Positions 53,526 to 62,228 are shown, counted from the stretch's first letter. The stretch: 64,000 bases of DNA from Caproiciproducens sp. NJN-50 (GCF_004103755.1 NZ_CP035283.1:2046001-2110000); one strand, 5' to 3'. The notes: a model not told the origin generated them from the sequence alone. A program made the numbers and translations.

Positions 53526-54563
53526 CTATTTTTGCCCGGTGCCTTTCTTGTTTTTTGTAATCAGTCTGGACATCAGGAAAATCAGGAAGGAAATCAGAAG
53601 GATGCCGACCAACGCCGAAAGTATGTAACCGGCGATAGAACCAACCTGACCGTCCCCAAGCACAGGCAGCGAATAATCGGGCATGATCGCGTTCCACCTG
53701 TCCGACATGGAAGCCAGCCCCTGCGGAATGTAACCGAGGGCGTCTTTGATTTCATCCGTCCCCCATTCGCCCCAGGCGGTCCCCGTGGCGATCAGGCCCA
53801 GCGGTGTAAGAACCACCATGACTATGATCGGGATGAGAAGATTGCGGTATTTTTGAAAAAAGGAAACTTTTCCAAGTCCTGTCGGCGACCCATTGCCGGA
53901 AAAGATCTGTGGAGTCACCTTGGCGATATAGGCGACCGCCGCTGCCGTAAGAATTCCCTCGATCGGTCCGGCTATCAGTAAATGGGCGGTCATCATCGAA
54001 GGAATCGAGACAGAGAGCGGATAAGGGCAATACAGCGGATGGCCGGCTCCACCCTGGAACAGAAGCGGCTGTATTCCAAACTCCAGAGAAGCACAGAAGG
54101 CCGCCAGATTCAGTCCCAGATAACTTCCAAAAAAGGAAGCGGCCAGATTCCGTGAACTGCCGATTTTTGAGCTGCCTGCAAACAATTTATAAAGATAATA
54201 CCCCGTAAAAGGCATAATGACCGCCATATTCAGGCAATTGACGCCGTAAGCGAGGATTCCCCCGTCCCCAAAGACAAGCGCCTGAATCAATAAAGCCGTG
54301 GAAACGCACACTGTTGCCGCCCAGGGTCCCAACAGAATGGCAATCAGCACCGCCCCGACGGCATGCGCGGAGCTCCCCCCCACCACCGGAGCATTAAACA
54401 TCATCGTCAGAAAAGAAAACGCGGAGCAAAGCGCAAGCGTTGGAATATTTTTTTTCTGAAGCTTTGCTTTTACTTTCTTAAAAGCAGCCGCCCAGGTGGG
54501 AAGCATGACAACAAATCCGGGGACCGTAGTCTGCGGGCCCAAATAGCCGTCTGGAACATGCAT
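53526..54563 (-). CDS. cbiM: Cobalt/nickel ECF substrate-binding membrane subunit (CbiM with CbiN-like PDGLE domain)
   Basis: 345 residues. The mature N-terminus MHVPDGYLGP is the metal-binding signature of CbiM/NikM, where the amino terminus and His2 coordinate the ion. A second conserved His is in GGSSAHAVGAV. The C-terminal 100 residues (LGYIPQGLASMSDRW, PVLGDGQVGSIAGY) form the PDGLE/CbiN-like part fused on. The ATG at 54563 behind AAGGAG is decisive, because any upstream start would bury the metal-binding N-terminus. Ni versus Co cannot be decided. A leader terminator (54580-54620) overlaps its 5' UTR. Confidence 0.92.
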   Translation of the reverse strand: MHVPDGYLGPQTTVPGFVVMLPTWAAAFKKVKAKLQKKNIPTLALCSAFSFLTMMFNAPVVGGSSAHAVGAVLIAILLGPWAATVCVSTALLIQALVFGDGGILAYGVNCLNMAVIMPFTGYYLYKLFAGSSKIGSSRNLAASFFGSYLGLNLAAFCASLEFGIQPLLFQGGAGHPLYCPYPLSVSIPSMMTAHLLIAGPIEGILTAAAVAYIAKVTPQIFSGNGSPTGLGKVSFFQKYRNLLIPIIVMVVLTPLGLIATGTAWGEWGTDEIKDALGYIPQGLASMSDRWNAIMPDYSLPVLGDGQVGSIAGYILSALVGILLISFLIFLMSRLITKNKKGTGQK

Positions 54564-54579
54564 AATGATAGTCTCCTTC

Positions 54580-54620
54580 AAAAAATTAAGCCCATGCAAG
54601 GCTTTCAGGCCCTTCATGGG
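54580..54620 (-). terminator. Leader terminator / attenuator of the cbiMQO operon
   Basis: On the minus strand CCCATGAAGG pairs with CCTTGCATGGG (one bulge), followed by CTTAATTTTTTG, then the AAGGAG ribosome binding site. A terminator placed between the promoter (54688-54716) and the start codon indicates regulated readthrough, presumably by metal or corrinoid status. No cobalamin or NiCo riboswitch consensus was recognised in the roughly 120-nt leader. Confidence 0.65.
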
Positions 54621-54687
54621 TTCAATCAACAATTCAATTATTTTTCCAGCCAGACTGATTCGGGTCTTCATGACCTTATTTGTGTTT

Positions 54688-54716
54688 ATTTTAACCCGGT
54701 CCGCCGATTTTGTCAA
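54688..54716 (-). promoter_or_regulatory. Promoter of the cbiMQO operon
   Basis: On the minus strand TTGACA (54711-54716), 17-bp spacer, TAAAAT (54688-54693). Confidence 0.8.
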
Positions 54717-54823
54717 TCATAAACATGGGAAGATGGCTGCATGAGAGCAGGAATAAAAGTGATTTTGTAATAAGCAGATGAAATCAGCAGAAAAAAGGAA
54801 CGATATTTCTTGCCTTTTCTCTA

Positions 54824-54850
54824 TTTACAAAACGGGTGAAATCGTATAGT
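54824..54850 (+). promoter_or_regulatory. Candidate promoter of crcB
   Basis: TTTACA (54824-54829) and TATAGT (54845-54850) with a short 15-bp spacer, just upstream of the riboswitch. Confidence 0.45.
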
Positions 54851-54874
54851 CTAAAGGAAAAGGAATTTGGCGAA

Positions 54875-54923
54875 TTGGTGATGAGGCTCACCCTAATGCA
54901 GTTTCTGCTGATGGCTTCTACTT
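54875..54923 (+). ncRNA. Fluoride riboswitch (crcB motif)
   Basis: The segment reads GGTGATGAGGCTCACC, then CTAATGCAG, a short loop, and CTGCTGATGGCTTCTAC. It matches the fluoride aptamer of Thermotoga petrophila (GATGAGGC...GCC, then GCTGATGGCCTCTAC) base for base in the conserved core, with compensatory changes in the stems. It controls the fluoride exporter crcB directly downstream. Its 3' strand is shared with the terminator stem at 54913-54956, so fluoride binding should prevent termination. Confidence 0.95.
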
Positions 54924-54956
54924 TAAGAGATTAAGGTGGAAGCCTTCTATTTTTCT
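54913..54956 (+). terminator. Expression-platform terminator of the fluoride riboswitch
   Basis: GGCTTCTACTTT pairs with AAGGTGGAAGCC and is followed by TTCTATTTTTC. The 5' arm is the 3' strand of the aptamer. Confidence 0.88.
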
Positions 54957-54976
54957 CATAAAGGTGGTATAATACT

Positions 54977-55354
54977 GTGAAATTGAGCAGAATTATCATT
55001 GTCGGACTGGGCGGTTTTCTCGGTGCCGCACTCCGTTACATCATTTCTAACGCAACGGCAAAATATTTCGGTGATTTTCCTGTCGGAACTTTAATCGTCA
55101 ACATCCTCGGCGGATTTTTGATGGGATTTCTCATGGAGGCAAGTACCAGCCTATGGACTGTTTCACCGAATACCAGGATCTTTTTAACGACCGGAATTCT
55201 GGGAGGACTCACAACGTTTTCCACCTTCAGTTATGAAACCATCTCTTTTTTAACGGATGGGGACTATCTGGCCGGTGGAGTGAACGCAGGCCTGAACCTG
55301 TTTTCCGCTTTGTTTGCCTGCTGGCTTGGAAAGATCGCCGCGCAATTGATATAA
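54977..55354 (+). CDS. crcB: Fluoride efflux protein CrcB/Fluc
   Basis: A 125-residue, four-helix membrane protein of the Fluc fluoride-channel family with the signature GGLTTFSTFSYE and N-terminal GGFLGAALRYIIS. Such proteins form dual-topology dimers that let F- leave the cell. The GTG at 54977 follows AAGGTGG. Control by the fluoride riboswitch upstream fits perfectly. Followed at 13 bp by a DUF190 gene. Confidence 0.95.
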   Translation: MKLSRIIIVGLGGFLGAALRYIISNATAKYFGDFPVGTLIVNILGGFLMGFLMEASTSLWTVSPNTRIFLTTGILGGLTTFSTFSYETISFLTDGDYLAGGVNAGLNLFSALFACWLGKIAAQLI

Positions 55355-55367
55355 GGAGGTTTTTATT

Positions 55368-55703
55368 ATGATAGGTCACGGGAAACTGTTGAAGATTTAT
55401 ATTGGGGAGTCCGCGGGTCATCACGGAGAGCCTCTTTACCATACGATTATTAAAAAAGTCAAAGAACTAGGTCTTGCGGGAGCTACCACGGTCCGCGGCA
55501 TCGAAGGATTCGGCGCCAACAGCGTCATACATAGCGTGCGGTTTCTGACGCTTTCGGAAGATCTCCCGATTGTGATCGAGGTGGTCGACACGGAAGAAAA
55601 GATCAGCCGTTTGGTCGATCTCCTCGACGGAACCATCACGGCAGGCGTTTTAATGACCCTGCAGGACGTTGAAATTATAAAGTATGAGAAAGCTCAGAAG
55701 TAA
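55368..55703 (+). CDS. DUF190 domain protein
   Basis: 111 residues with the DUF190 pattern (LLKIYIGESAGHHGEPLYHTI, GLAGATTVRGIEGFG, LPIVIEVVDTEEKI). It has a PII-like small alpha/beta fold by family knowledge. DUF190 genes commonly accompany crcB, and a role in regulating or assisting fluoride export is assumed rather than shown. AAGGAGG precedes the ATG. A strong terminator ends the two-gene operon. Confidence 0.9.
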   Translation: MIGHGKLLKIYIGESAGHHGEPLYHTIIKKVKELGLAGATTVRGIEGFGANSVIHSVRFLTLSEDLPIVIEVVDTEEKISRLVDLLDGTITAGVLMTLQDVEIIKYEKAQK

Positions 55704-55714
55704 AGAGCTGATCA

Positions 55715-55756
55715 ATGCCGGGGGCCTGTTTTTCGCAGGCCCCCGGCATTTTTTGA
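55715..55756. terminator. Terminator after the crcB-DUF190 operon
   Basis: AATGCCGGGGGCCTG pairs perfectly with CAGGCCCCCGGCATT and is followed by TTTTTTG on the + strand. It also lies just after the convergent hcp stop codon. Confidence 0.9.
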
Positions 55757-55760
55757 TTGA

Positions 55761-57611
55761 TTACAGATTCAATTCTTCGTTGAGCCGGTCCAGCACCTCT
55801 TCTGCATCAATGCAATGTACGGCGCAGGCATCCGCAAGGGATTCATTCAGGGATGCCGGACAGCCCAGGCAATGCATCCCACAGCTCATTAAAACGGGGA
55901 CCGCCTCCGGATACCGCTGAACGATATCGCCAATCAGCATGTCTGAAGAGATTACCTCCTTTGGAGTCTCGTTTTCACCGAAGAACAGCTTTATATCATC
56001 ATCCACCGTACCGATCCCGGCGATGCCGAAATTTTCAGTCAGGACCTTGGCCACATTGGGAGAGAGAAATGCCGGAAGCGTCGGTCCAAGGTGAATGTTT
56101 TTTACGCCCAGAGACAGCAGCGCCAGCAGAACGATGACGGCTTTTTGCTCGTACCACGCGATGTTGTAAACGATCGGCAAATCGTTGACGTCACTGAGCT
56201 GAAAAATTTCCTTCAGCTTCAGCGCAATCACCGCAAGAGAATAGGAATCGTTGCACTGGCCCGCGTCCAAAACGCGCGGAATTCCGCCGATGTCTCCAAG
56301 ATCGAGCTTGTTGTACTTATATTTCGCGCAGCCCGCGGTGAGGATGACCGTATCTTTGGGAAGAGCTTTCGCAAAATCGGTATAGTAATTTCTGGATTTG
56401 GCTCTTCCGTCGCAGCCCGCCATGACAACAAATTTCCTGATCGCCCCGGATTTCACCGCCGCCACGATGGTGTCGGCCAGCGCAAACAGCTGATTGTGGG
56501 CGAAACCGCCCGTAATCTCGCCCTGCTCGATCTGAGTCGGGGGCGCGCACCGCTTTGCGCGCGCGATGATTTCAGAGAAGTCCTTTTCCTCCCCTACCTC
56601 ACCCGGAATGTGTTTACAGCCCGGGAACCCTGCGGCGCCCGTGGTATACAGGCGGTCTTTGTAGCTGTCTTTCGGCGGGACGATACAGTTGGTCGTCATG
56701 AGGACCGGTCCGTTGAAGCTTTCAAATTCTTCCCTTTGCTTCCACCACGCATTGCCGTAGTTGCCTACAAAATGCGGATACTTCTTAAACGCGGGGTAGT
56801 AATGCGCGGGGAGCATTTCCGAATGGGTATAAACATCCACTCCGGTGCCCCCGGTCTGCTTCAGCAGCATCTCCAGGTCGCGCAGGTCGTGCCCCGAAAT
56901 CAGGATGCCGGGCCGGCTGCCGACGCCGATATTCACCTTGGTAATTTCCGGATTGCCGTAGGCGGAAGTATTTGCTTTGTCCAGCAGGGCCATGCCGGCG
57001 ACCCCGTATTCGCCGGTCTCGATCGTCAGCGCGATCAAATCGTTCACGCTCAGGGAATCGTCCAACGTCCCGGCAAGCGCGGACTGCAGGAAAGCGTCGA
57101 CCTTTTCGTCATCCTCCAACAGGGCGTTCGCATGCTTGCTGTAAGCGGAAAGCCCCTTGAGGCCGTACGTGATCAGCTCCCTGAGGCTGCGGATATCCTC
57201 GTCTTTGGTGGACAATACGCCGACCTCGGCCGCCTTTGCGGCGAACCCTTCGCGGTTTTCGGATTCCCACAGGGCGGCTTCCGGCAGCACCTCCGGATGC
57301 GTCACCTGCGGCAGAAGCTCCTTCTTTTTACGGAGTGTTTCCACAATGCGGTCAACAATGGCGCTTTCGTCAAAGTTTGCGTTTGTGATCGTCGTGAACA
57401 GGTTCGCTGTAACCAAATGGTTCACGTCCTGTGCGACGGATTTCCCCTCCGCGCGCAGCTGCGTGGTGACGGCGGACAATGCCTTCGACACATAGACCAG
57501 CAGATCCTGCATTGCGGCGACTTCCGGTTTCTTTCCGCAGACGCCCGTTTGCGTGCAGCCGGTACAGCCAGCCGTCTCCTGACATTGATAGCAGAACATT
57601 TTGTTTTCCAT
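55761..57611 (-). CDS. hcp: Hybrid cluster protein (hydroxylamine reductase) fused to a C-terminal DUF1858 domain
   Basis: 616 residues. The N-terminal cubane ligands are C7-x2-C10-x7-C18-x5-C24. The hybrid-cluster ligands lie in [38 protein letters not shown] and [11 protein letters not shown]. The last 70 residues ([31 protein letters not shown]) are a DUF1858 domain with its CxxxCxxC-type cysteines, absent from ordinary Hcp of about 550 residues. Hcp is known for hydroxylamine and nitric-oxide reductase activity in nitrosative stress. The ATG at 57611 has GGAGGAA upstream. The Crp/Fnr gene upstream is its likely activator. Confidence 0.93.
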   Translation of the reverse strand: MENKMFCYQCQETAGCTGCTQTGVCGKKPEVAAMQDLLVYVSKALSAVTTQLRAEGKSVAQDVNHLVTANLFTTITNANFDESAIVDRIVETLRKKKELLPQVTHPEVLPEAALWESENREGFAAKAAEVGVLSTKDEDIRSLRELITYGLKGLSAYSKHANALLEDDEKVDAFLQSALAGTLDDSLSVNDLIALTIETGEYGVAGMALLDKANTSAYGNPEITKVNIGVGSRPGILISGHDLRDLEMLLKQTGGTGVDVYTHSEMLPAHYYPAFKKYPHFVGNYGNAWWKQREEFESFNGPVLMTTNCIVPPKDSYKDRLYTTGAAGFPGCKHIPGEVGEEKDFSEIIARAKRCAPPTQIEQGEITGGFAHNQLFALADTIVAAVKSGAIRKFVVMAGCDGRAKSRNYYTDFAKALPKDTVILTAGCAKYKYNKLDLGDIGGIPRVLDAGQCNDSYSLAVIALKLKEIFQLSDVNDLPIVYNIAWYEQKAVIVLLALLSLGVKNIHLGPTLPAFLSPNVAKVLTENFGIAGIGTVDDDIKLFFGENETPKEVISSDMLIGDIVQRYPEAVPVLMSCGMHCLGCPASLNESLADACAVHCIDAEEVLDRLNEELNL

Positions 57612-57657
57612 ATTGGATTCCTCCTCGATCTTCATTCATATGCCATTGACCGTGTTC

Positions 57658-57705
57658 ATCATAGCAAACGCCATAAAAAAAATCCGTAACATCGGTTACG
57701 GATTT
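57658..57705 (-). promoter_or_regulatory. hcp promoter with FNR-spaced operator that doubles as a terminator
   Basis: The perfect palindrome AAATCCGTAAC-CGAT-GTTACGGATTT (57680-57705) contains GTAAC-N4-GTTAC, with the spacing of FNR-type sites. Its centre is 29 bases before TATGAT (57658-57663, minus strand), i.e. at -41.5, the class II activator position. The same hairpin is followed by eight T residues and so also terminates the regulator transcript. Confidence 0.65.
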
Positions 57706-57716
57706 TAGAAGTTCCA

Positions 57717-58388
57717 TCAAATATTCTGCAGCTTCTCCAAATTGGTAATATAAATTTTTTTCTTTTCAATTTTTAAAAGCCCGTCTTCCTGCATCCGCAT
57801 CAGTTCCCTGGATAAAGAGGGCCGGGCCGTATTTAAGAAGTCGGCCAGTTCCTCGCGGTTCATGGAGAGCGTGACTCTGCCGGCGGCCGAACAGTTTTGA
57901 AGAAAGATTTTCGCAATCTTCTGGCGAAGCGAGGCGCAGGACAAAATTTGGACCTTTTGATTGAGCTGATACGCCTTCTGCGCCAGGATGGCCATCATGT
58001 TGGAAATCATCTTCGAGTGGCAGCCGCAGTTTTCTCCGCAGGTGTGGGAAAGAAATTCCCTCGGGATCTGTAAAACCTTTGCGGGAGTGACCGCCTGCGC
58101 ATAGTGATCATATCCCTTTTTCTCCAGAAAAAGAAACACCTCGCCAAACAGTTCCCCCGACCGGCTGAAATTTGCCATGATGCTGCGCTTTCCGGAAACG
58201 GAATCATGGCATACAGCCACGGTCCCTTCCAGCAGCACGAACAGTTTCTTAGGAATGTCTTTTTGGGAAAAGATGATTTCGTCTTTTTCGTAGGTCACGA
58301 TTTCCGATTTGCTGCATGACAGGCATTTTTCGACGTCGCTTTCAGACATTCCTGTAAACAGCGGGCTTTTTCTCAATTCATAAAGCAT
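57717..58388 (-). CDS. Crp/Fnr-family transcriptional regulator (HcpR-like by context)
   Basis: 223 residues. The cyclic-nucleotide-binding fold (FVLLEGTVAVCHDSVSG, SGELFGEVFLFLE) is followed by a C-terminal HTH_Crp domain (MNREELADFLNTARPSLSREL). Cysteines at 22, 25, 117, 121 and 123 (KCLSCSK, HTCGENCGCHS) could hold a metal or Fe-S sensor, but that is inference. The gene lies directly upstream of hcp, and a palindrome at the class II activator distance lies between them, as expected for an NO/hydroxylamine-responsive activator of hcp. Confidence 0.92.
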   Translation of the reverse strand: MLYELRKSPLFTGMSESDVEKCLSCSKSEIVTYEKDEIIFSQKDIPKKLFVLLEGTVAVCHDSVSGKRSIMANFSRSGELFGEVFLFLEKKGYDHYAQAVTPAKVLQIPREFLSHTCGENCGCHSKMISNMMAILAQKAYQLNQKVQILSCASLRQKIAKIFLQNCSAAGRVTLSMNREELADFLNTARPSLSRELMRMQEDGLLKIEKKKIYITNLEKLQNI

Positions 58389-58521
58389 TTTCTCACTGCA
58401 TCCTTTTTCTAAACCTGAATCTGATTTATGATATTCCGGCGATGAGTTCCCTCTGCCGCAGAGAGCTCCGCTTTGTTTTACTCCCGGATAAGAATATTCC
58501 GGCCATGGGTCCGCATATGTT

Positions 58522-58549
58522 TTGACAGCAATGCCGTTTTTAACAAAAT
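58522..58549 (+). promoter_or_regulatory. Candidate promoter of the rhamnose operon
   Basis: TTGACA (58522-58527), 16-bp spacer, CAAAAT (58544-58549). Good -35, weak -10. Confidence 0.5.
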
Positions 58550-58621
58550 GTGATGCTCAACATCGCGGCCCATCAACGCAAGCGCTGATTATCTGGGTTG
58601 CCGATGTCCAATGGGGGAAAC

Positions 58622-59500
58622 ATGAAGGGAATTATTCTGGCCGGCGGGAGCGGTACCAGGCTTTACCCGCTGACGATGGTCACATCAAAACAGCTTTTGC
58701 CTATCTATGATAAACCTATGATTTATTATCCGCTTTCCACACTGATGCTTGCGGGAATTCAGGAAATTCTGATTATTTCAACGCCGGGCGATCTGCATCA
58801 TTTTGAATCTCTGCTGGGGGACGGCTCAAGCTACGGGATTCGATTATCCTACCAGGCCCAGCCGTCGCCGGGCGGGCTTGCGCAGGCCTTCTTGCTGGGG
58901 GAACAATTTATTCAGGGAAATCCGTGTGCCATGATCCTCGGCGACAACATTTTTTATGGGAGCGGACTGATTCGCCATTTACGCAGGGCCGCCCAGACAG
59001 AAAAAGGAGCGACGGTCTTCGGATATTACGTCGACAATCCGCAGCGGTTCGGCATCGTGGAATTCGATCAGACAGGAAAAGCCGTTTCTCTGGAGGAGAA
59101 ACCGTCCTCCCCCTTGTCTCATTATGCTGTCACAGGACTCTATTTTTATGACGGGAAGGCCAGCAGCTACGCAAAAGAATTAAAACCGTCGGACCGCGGG
59201 GAACTTGAAATCACGGATTTGAATAAAATCTACTTGGAAAAAGATCAACTGAATGTTGTTACTTTGGGCAGAGGGTATGCCTGGCTGGACGCCGGAACCG
59301 TCGACTCCCTTGCGGACGCAACTGAATTTGTCCGGGTCATCGAGTCAAGACAGGGGATTCAGATCGCCGCGATTGAAGAGATTGCCTTCCAGAACGGCTG
59401 GATCACCGGAGAAAAGCTGTTGGCAGCGGCTCAAAAATACGGAGCCACCCCCTACGGGAAGCACCTGCGGCGCGTTGCCGAGAAGAGAATTATTCATTAG
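58622..59500 (+). CDS. rfbA: Glucose-1-phosphate thymidylyltransferase
   Basis: A 292-residue nucleotidyltransferase starting [18 protein letters not shown], the RmlA signature, with [20 protein letters not shown] and [11 protein letters not shown] blocks. It makes dTDP-glucose from dTTP and glucose-1-phosphate, the first step to dTDP-L-rhamnose. The ATG at 58622 is preferred because GGGGGA precedes it and the fold begins there. First gene of rfbACBD. Confidence 0.96.
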   Translation: MKGIILAGGSGTRLYPLTMVTSKQLLPIYDKPMIYYPLSTLMLAGIQEILIISTPGDLHHFESLLGDGSSYGIRLSYQAQPSPGGLAQAFLLGEQFIQGNPCAMILGDNIFYGSGLIRHLRRAAQTEKGATVFGYYVDNPQRFGIVEFDQTGKAVSLEEKPSSPLSHYAVTGLYFYDGKASSYAKELKPSDRGELEITDLNKIYLEKDQLNVVTLGRGYAWLDAGTVDSLADATEFVRVIESRQGIQIAAIEEIAFQNGWITGEKLLAAAQKYGATPYGKHLRRVAEKRIIH

Positions 59501-59512
59501 AGGAGAACAACT

Positions 59513-60082
59513 ATGACTTTACTGCCTACCGATCTTTTAGACGTCTACCTGCTTGAACCGAAGGTTTTCGGCGACTCCCGGGGCTGGTTTATGGAAACCT
59601 GGTCGGCAAGGGAACTGGAACAAGCCGGTCTGCGTTACGTCTTCGTGCAAGACAACCAGTCTTATTCTGCGAAAAAAGGAACTCTGCGCGGCATTCATTT
59701 TCAAGAAGGAGAGGTGGCTCAGGCCAAACTGGTTCGCTGCGGCCGCGGCGCTGTCCTTGATGCCGCGGTCGATCTGCGAAAAGGATCTCCCAGCTATAAA
59801 AAATGGATCGCAGTGGAGCTTTCGGCGGAAAACAAGCGCCAGCTGTTAATTCCCCGCGGCTTCGGGCACGGATTTCTTACTTTGACCGACGACGTAGAAT
59901 TTTTGTATAAGGAAGACAATTTTTATTGCCCGGAAGCCGACCGCAATTTTCTTTGGAATGATTCTGAAATCGGCATTGACTGGGGAATTCAGACTCCTGT
60001 TTTATCAGAAAAAGATGCGAAGGCGCCAAGATTTTGTGATTGCGGCGCCAATTTCATTTATCAGCCGGAGAGAAGGGATTGA
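59513..60082 (+). CDS. rfbC: dTDP-4-dehydrorhamnose 3,5-epimerase
   Basis: A 189-residue cupin-fold RmlC. GTLRGIHFQEGE contains the catalytic His, VDLRKGSPSYKKW and LIPRGFGHGFLTL are conserved, and the length is normal. It epimerises dTDP-4-keto-6-deoxyglucose at C3 and C5. AGAGGAG precedes the ATG, 12 bp after rfbA. Confidence 0.95.
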   Translation: MTLLPTDLLDVYLLEPKVFGDSRGWFMETWSARELEQAGLRYVFVQDNQSYSAKKGTLRGIHFQEGEVAQAKLVRCGRGAVLDAAVDLRKGSPSYKKWIAVELSAENKRQLLIPRGFGHGFLTLTDDVEFLYKEDNFYCPEADRNFLWNDSEIGIDWGIQTPVLSEKDAKAPRFCDCGANFIYQPERRD

Positions 60083-60136
60083 CCTGCAACCCCGGCATGT
60101 AATCAATCTCAGATCGATTTGTTCGGAGGGATTGCT

Positions 60137-61165
60137 TTGAAAATCGCAGTAACCGGAGGGGCCGGATTCATCGGCGGGAACTTCATCCGCTATTTGCTGA
60201 AAAACCACCCGCAGGATGAAGTCGTCTGTTTTGACGCGCTGACCTACGCGGGAAATCTGGAATCGTTGGGGGACATCCTCGAACGACCCGGTTTTACCTT
60301 CCTTCGCGGCGACATCACAAACCGCAGCGAAGTCGATTCGCTGTTTGAGAAAGAGCGGCCTGACATTCTCGTGAACTTTGCCGCTGAAAGCCATGTGGAC
60401 CGGTCGATCCAAAACCCGGGGCTCTTTTTGCAGACCAATACGGTTGGAACCGGCATACTGCTGGACGCCTGCCGCAAATTCGGCATCGAGCGGTTCCACC
60501 AGGTTTCGACCGACGAAGTTTACGGCGATCTGCCGCTAGACCGGCGCGACCTGTTTTTTACAGAGAATACTCCCATCAACACATCAAGTCCTTACTCCGC
60601 GTCAAAAGCCTCCGCCGATCTTTTGGCGATGGCTTATCACCGCACGTATCAGGTCCCCGTCACCATTTCCCGCTGCTCCAATAATTACGGGCCCTATCAG
60701 TTTCCGGAAAAACTGATTCCGCTCATGATCGCAAACGCGCTTCAGGAGCTGCCTCTTCCGGTCTACGGAAAAGGCGCGAATATCCGTGACTGGCTGTACG
60801 TGGAAGATCATTGTTCCGCCATCGACCTTATCCTTCGAAAAGGAAAAGCCGGCGAAATTTACAATATCGGCGGTCATAACGAGCGCGCAAACCTTCAGGT
60901 TGTAAAGGCGGTTCTCCGCGAGCTTGACAAACCGGAAAGCCTGATCCGGTTTGTCACAGACCGCCCCGGCCACGACCTGCGGTACGCCATCGACCCAACT
61001 AAGATTCACCGGGAACTCGGCTGGCTGCCAACGACAAAATTTGAAGACGGGATCCATACAACCATAGAGTGGTATTTACACCACAAAACATGGCGGGAAC
61101 ACATCGCCACCGGAGAATACCGCGATTACTACGAAAAATGGATCGAAACAGGTGATTGCCGATGA
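60137..61165 (+). CDS. rfbB: dTDP-glucose 4,6-dehydratase
   Basis: A 342-residue extended SDR with the NAD motif TGGAGFIGGNF, catalytic STDEVYG and the Y-x-x-x-K in SPYSASKAS. It converts dTDP-glucose to dTDP-4-keto-6-deoxyglucose. The start is TTG at 60137, six bases after GGAGGG. An upstream TTG at 60119 would add six residues before the Rossmann strand and has no ribosome binding site. It overlaps rfbD by 4 bp. Confidence 0.95.
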   Translation: MKIAVTGGAGFIGGNFIRYLLKNHPQDEVVCFDALTYAGNLESLGDILERPGFTFLRGDITNRSEVDSLFEKERPDILVNFAAESHVDRSIQNPGLFLQTNTVGTGILLDACRKFGIERFHQVSTDEVYGDLPLDRRDLFFTENTPINTSSPYSASKASADLLAMAYHRTYQVPVTISRCSNNYGPYQFPEKLIPLMIANALQELPLPVYGKGANIRDWLYVEDHCSAIDLILRKGKAGEIYNIGGHNERANLQVVKAVLRELDKPESLIRFVTDRPGHDLRYAIDPTKIHRELGWLPTTKFEDGIHTTIEWYLHHKTWREHIATGEYRDYYEKWIETGDCR

Positions 61166-62013
61166 AGATCACAGTGACCGGAGTAAAAGGTCAGCTTGGC
61201 TACGACGTTATGAAAGTTCTGCATCAGCGCGGAGACGATGCCGTCGGCGTGGATATCGATGATTTTGATATCACGGATTCTTCCGCCGTATTGTCCTTCC
61301 TTGAATCCGGACGCCCGGACGCCGTGATCCACTGTTCCGCTTACACTGCGGTCGACCGCGCGGAAGAAAACGAAAAGCTCTGCAGGGCGGTCAATGTCGA
61401 CGGCACCTGCAACATTGCCGCTGCGTGCAAAAAGATCGGCGCAAAAATGGTATTTCTCAGCACAGACTATGTGTTTGAAGGGACTGGCACTCAGGCTCAT
61501 GAGGTTGATGACAAAAAGGCGCCCCCTAACGTCTACGGCCGTTCCAAGTTGGAAGGTGAAGACGCCGTCCGGAAAATCCTGGCCCGGCACTTCATCGTCC
61601 GCACTTCGTGGGTGTTCGGCAAGAATGGGAATAATTTTGTAAAGACAATGCTCCGGCTTGGAAAGCAGGGCGGAGAGATCAACGTGGTGAACGACCAGGT
61701 TGGTTCCCCCACCTACACTGCCGACCTCGCTCCCCTGCTCCGCGACATGATTGACACTGAAAAATTTGGGACATATCACGCTACAAACCAAGGATACTGC
61801 AGCTGGGCGGATTTTGCCATGGAGATTTTCCGACAGGCAGGCTACCCGACAAAGGTGAATTTTGTCCCGTCATCTCTTTATCCCACAAAAGCGAAGCGGC
61901 CTTTGAATTCTCGGTTGAGCAAAAAAAGCATTGAGAAAGCAGGATTCCATTTACTTCCCGCCTGGCAGAACGCTCTAGCCCGGTATTTGAAGGAGATAAA
62001 AGAACTTCCATAA
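61162..62013 (+). CDS. rfbD: dTDP-4-dehydrorhamnose reductase
   Basis: A 283-residue RmlD-type SDR. The N-terminal GVKGQLGYDVM nucleotide motif, STDYVFEGTG, YGRSKLEGED (catalytic Tyr/Lys) and RTSWVFGKNGNNFV are present. It completes dTDP-L-rhamnose. Final gene of the operon, with a terminator 40 bp downstream. The product likely feeds glycosylation of the adjacent collagen-like spore protein or the cell wall. Confidence 0.95.
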   Translation: MKITVTGVKGQLGYDVMKVLHQRGDDAVGVDIDDFDITDSSAVLSFLESGRPDAVIHCSAYTAVDRAEENEKLCRAVNVDGTCNIAAACKKIGAKMVFLSTDYVFEGTGTQAHEVDDKKAPPNVYGRSKLEGEDAVRKILARHFIVRTSWVFGKNGNNFVKTMLRLGKQGGEINVVNDQVGSPTYTADLAPLLRDMIDTEKFGTYHATNQGYCSWADFAMEIFRQAGYPTKVNFVPSSLYPTKAKRPLNSRLSKKSIEKAGFHLLPAWQNALARYLKEIKELP

Positions 62014-62050
62014 TTTCGATCAAAATCAAATCATTTGGAAATTTATCGCT

Positions 62051-62084
62051 GGACAGGAATCTTTTTTAGATTTCCTGTCCTTTT
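62051..62084 (+). terminator. Terminator of the rhamnose operon
   Basis: GGACAGGAA (62051-62059) pairs with TTCCTGTCC (62072-62080) and is followed by TTTTATT. Confidence 0.88.
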
Positions 62085-62128
62085 ATTGTATGAGAGTCTT
62101 CTAAAGCTAAACTTACGAAAAGAAAAAA

Positions 62129-62157
62129 TTGTCAAATTCTACTATGTTTCATACTAT
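62129..62157 (+). promoter_or_regulatory. Candidate promoter of the collagen-like gene
   Basis: TTGTCA (62129-62134), 17-bp spacer, TACTAT (62152-62157), about 105 bp before the ATG. I looked for a sigma-K pattern expected of a late sporulation gene but found no convincing one. Confidence 0.45.
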
Positions 62158-62228
62158 GGGATAAAGGGCTTATAAAAAGTCATTTTGCCATAATGAGATT
62201 CTTATTGTCCTATGAATGTAAAACTTAA

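Larger units (their letters stand above)
54564..54976. other. Divergent regulatory region between cbiM and crcB
   Basis: No gene. It contains the cbiM promoter and leader terminator on the minus strand and the fluoride riboswitch with promoter and terminator on the plus strand. 54720-54820 shows nothing else. Confidence 0.7.

Noticed and set aside
54564..54690. Cobalamin riboswitch before cbiM
   Set aside because: The leader is only about 120 nt and lacks a recognisable B12 box. Only the terminator hairpin is supported.
56091..57689. 532-residue + strand frame opposite hcp
   Set aside because: Antisense shadow of hcp, whose cluster ligands are all present.
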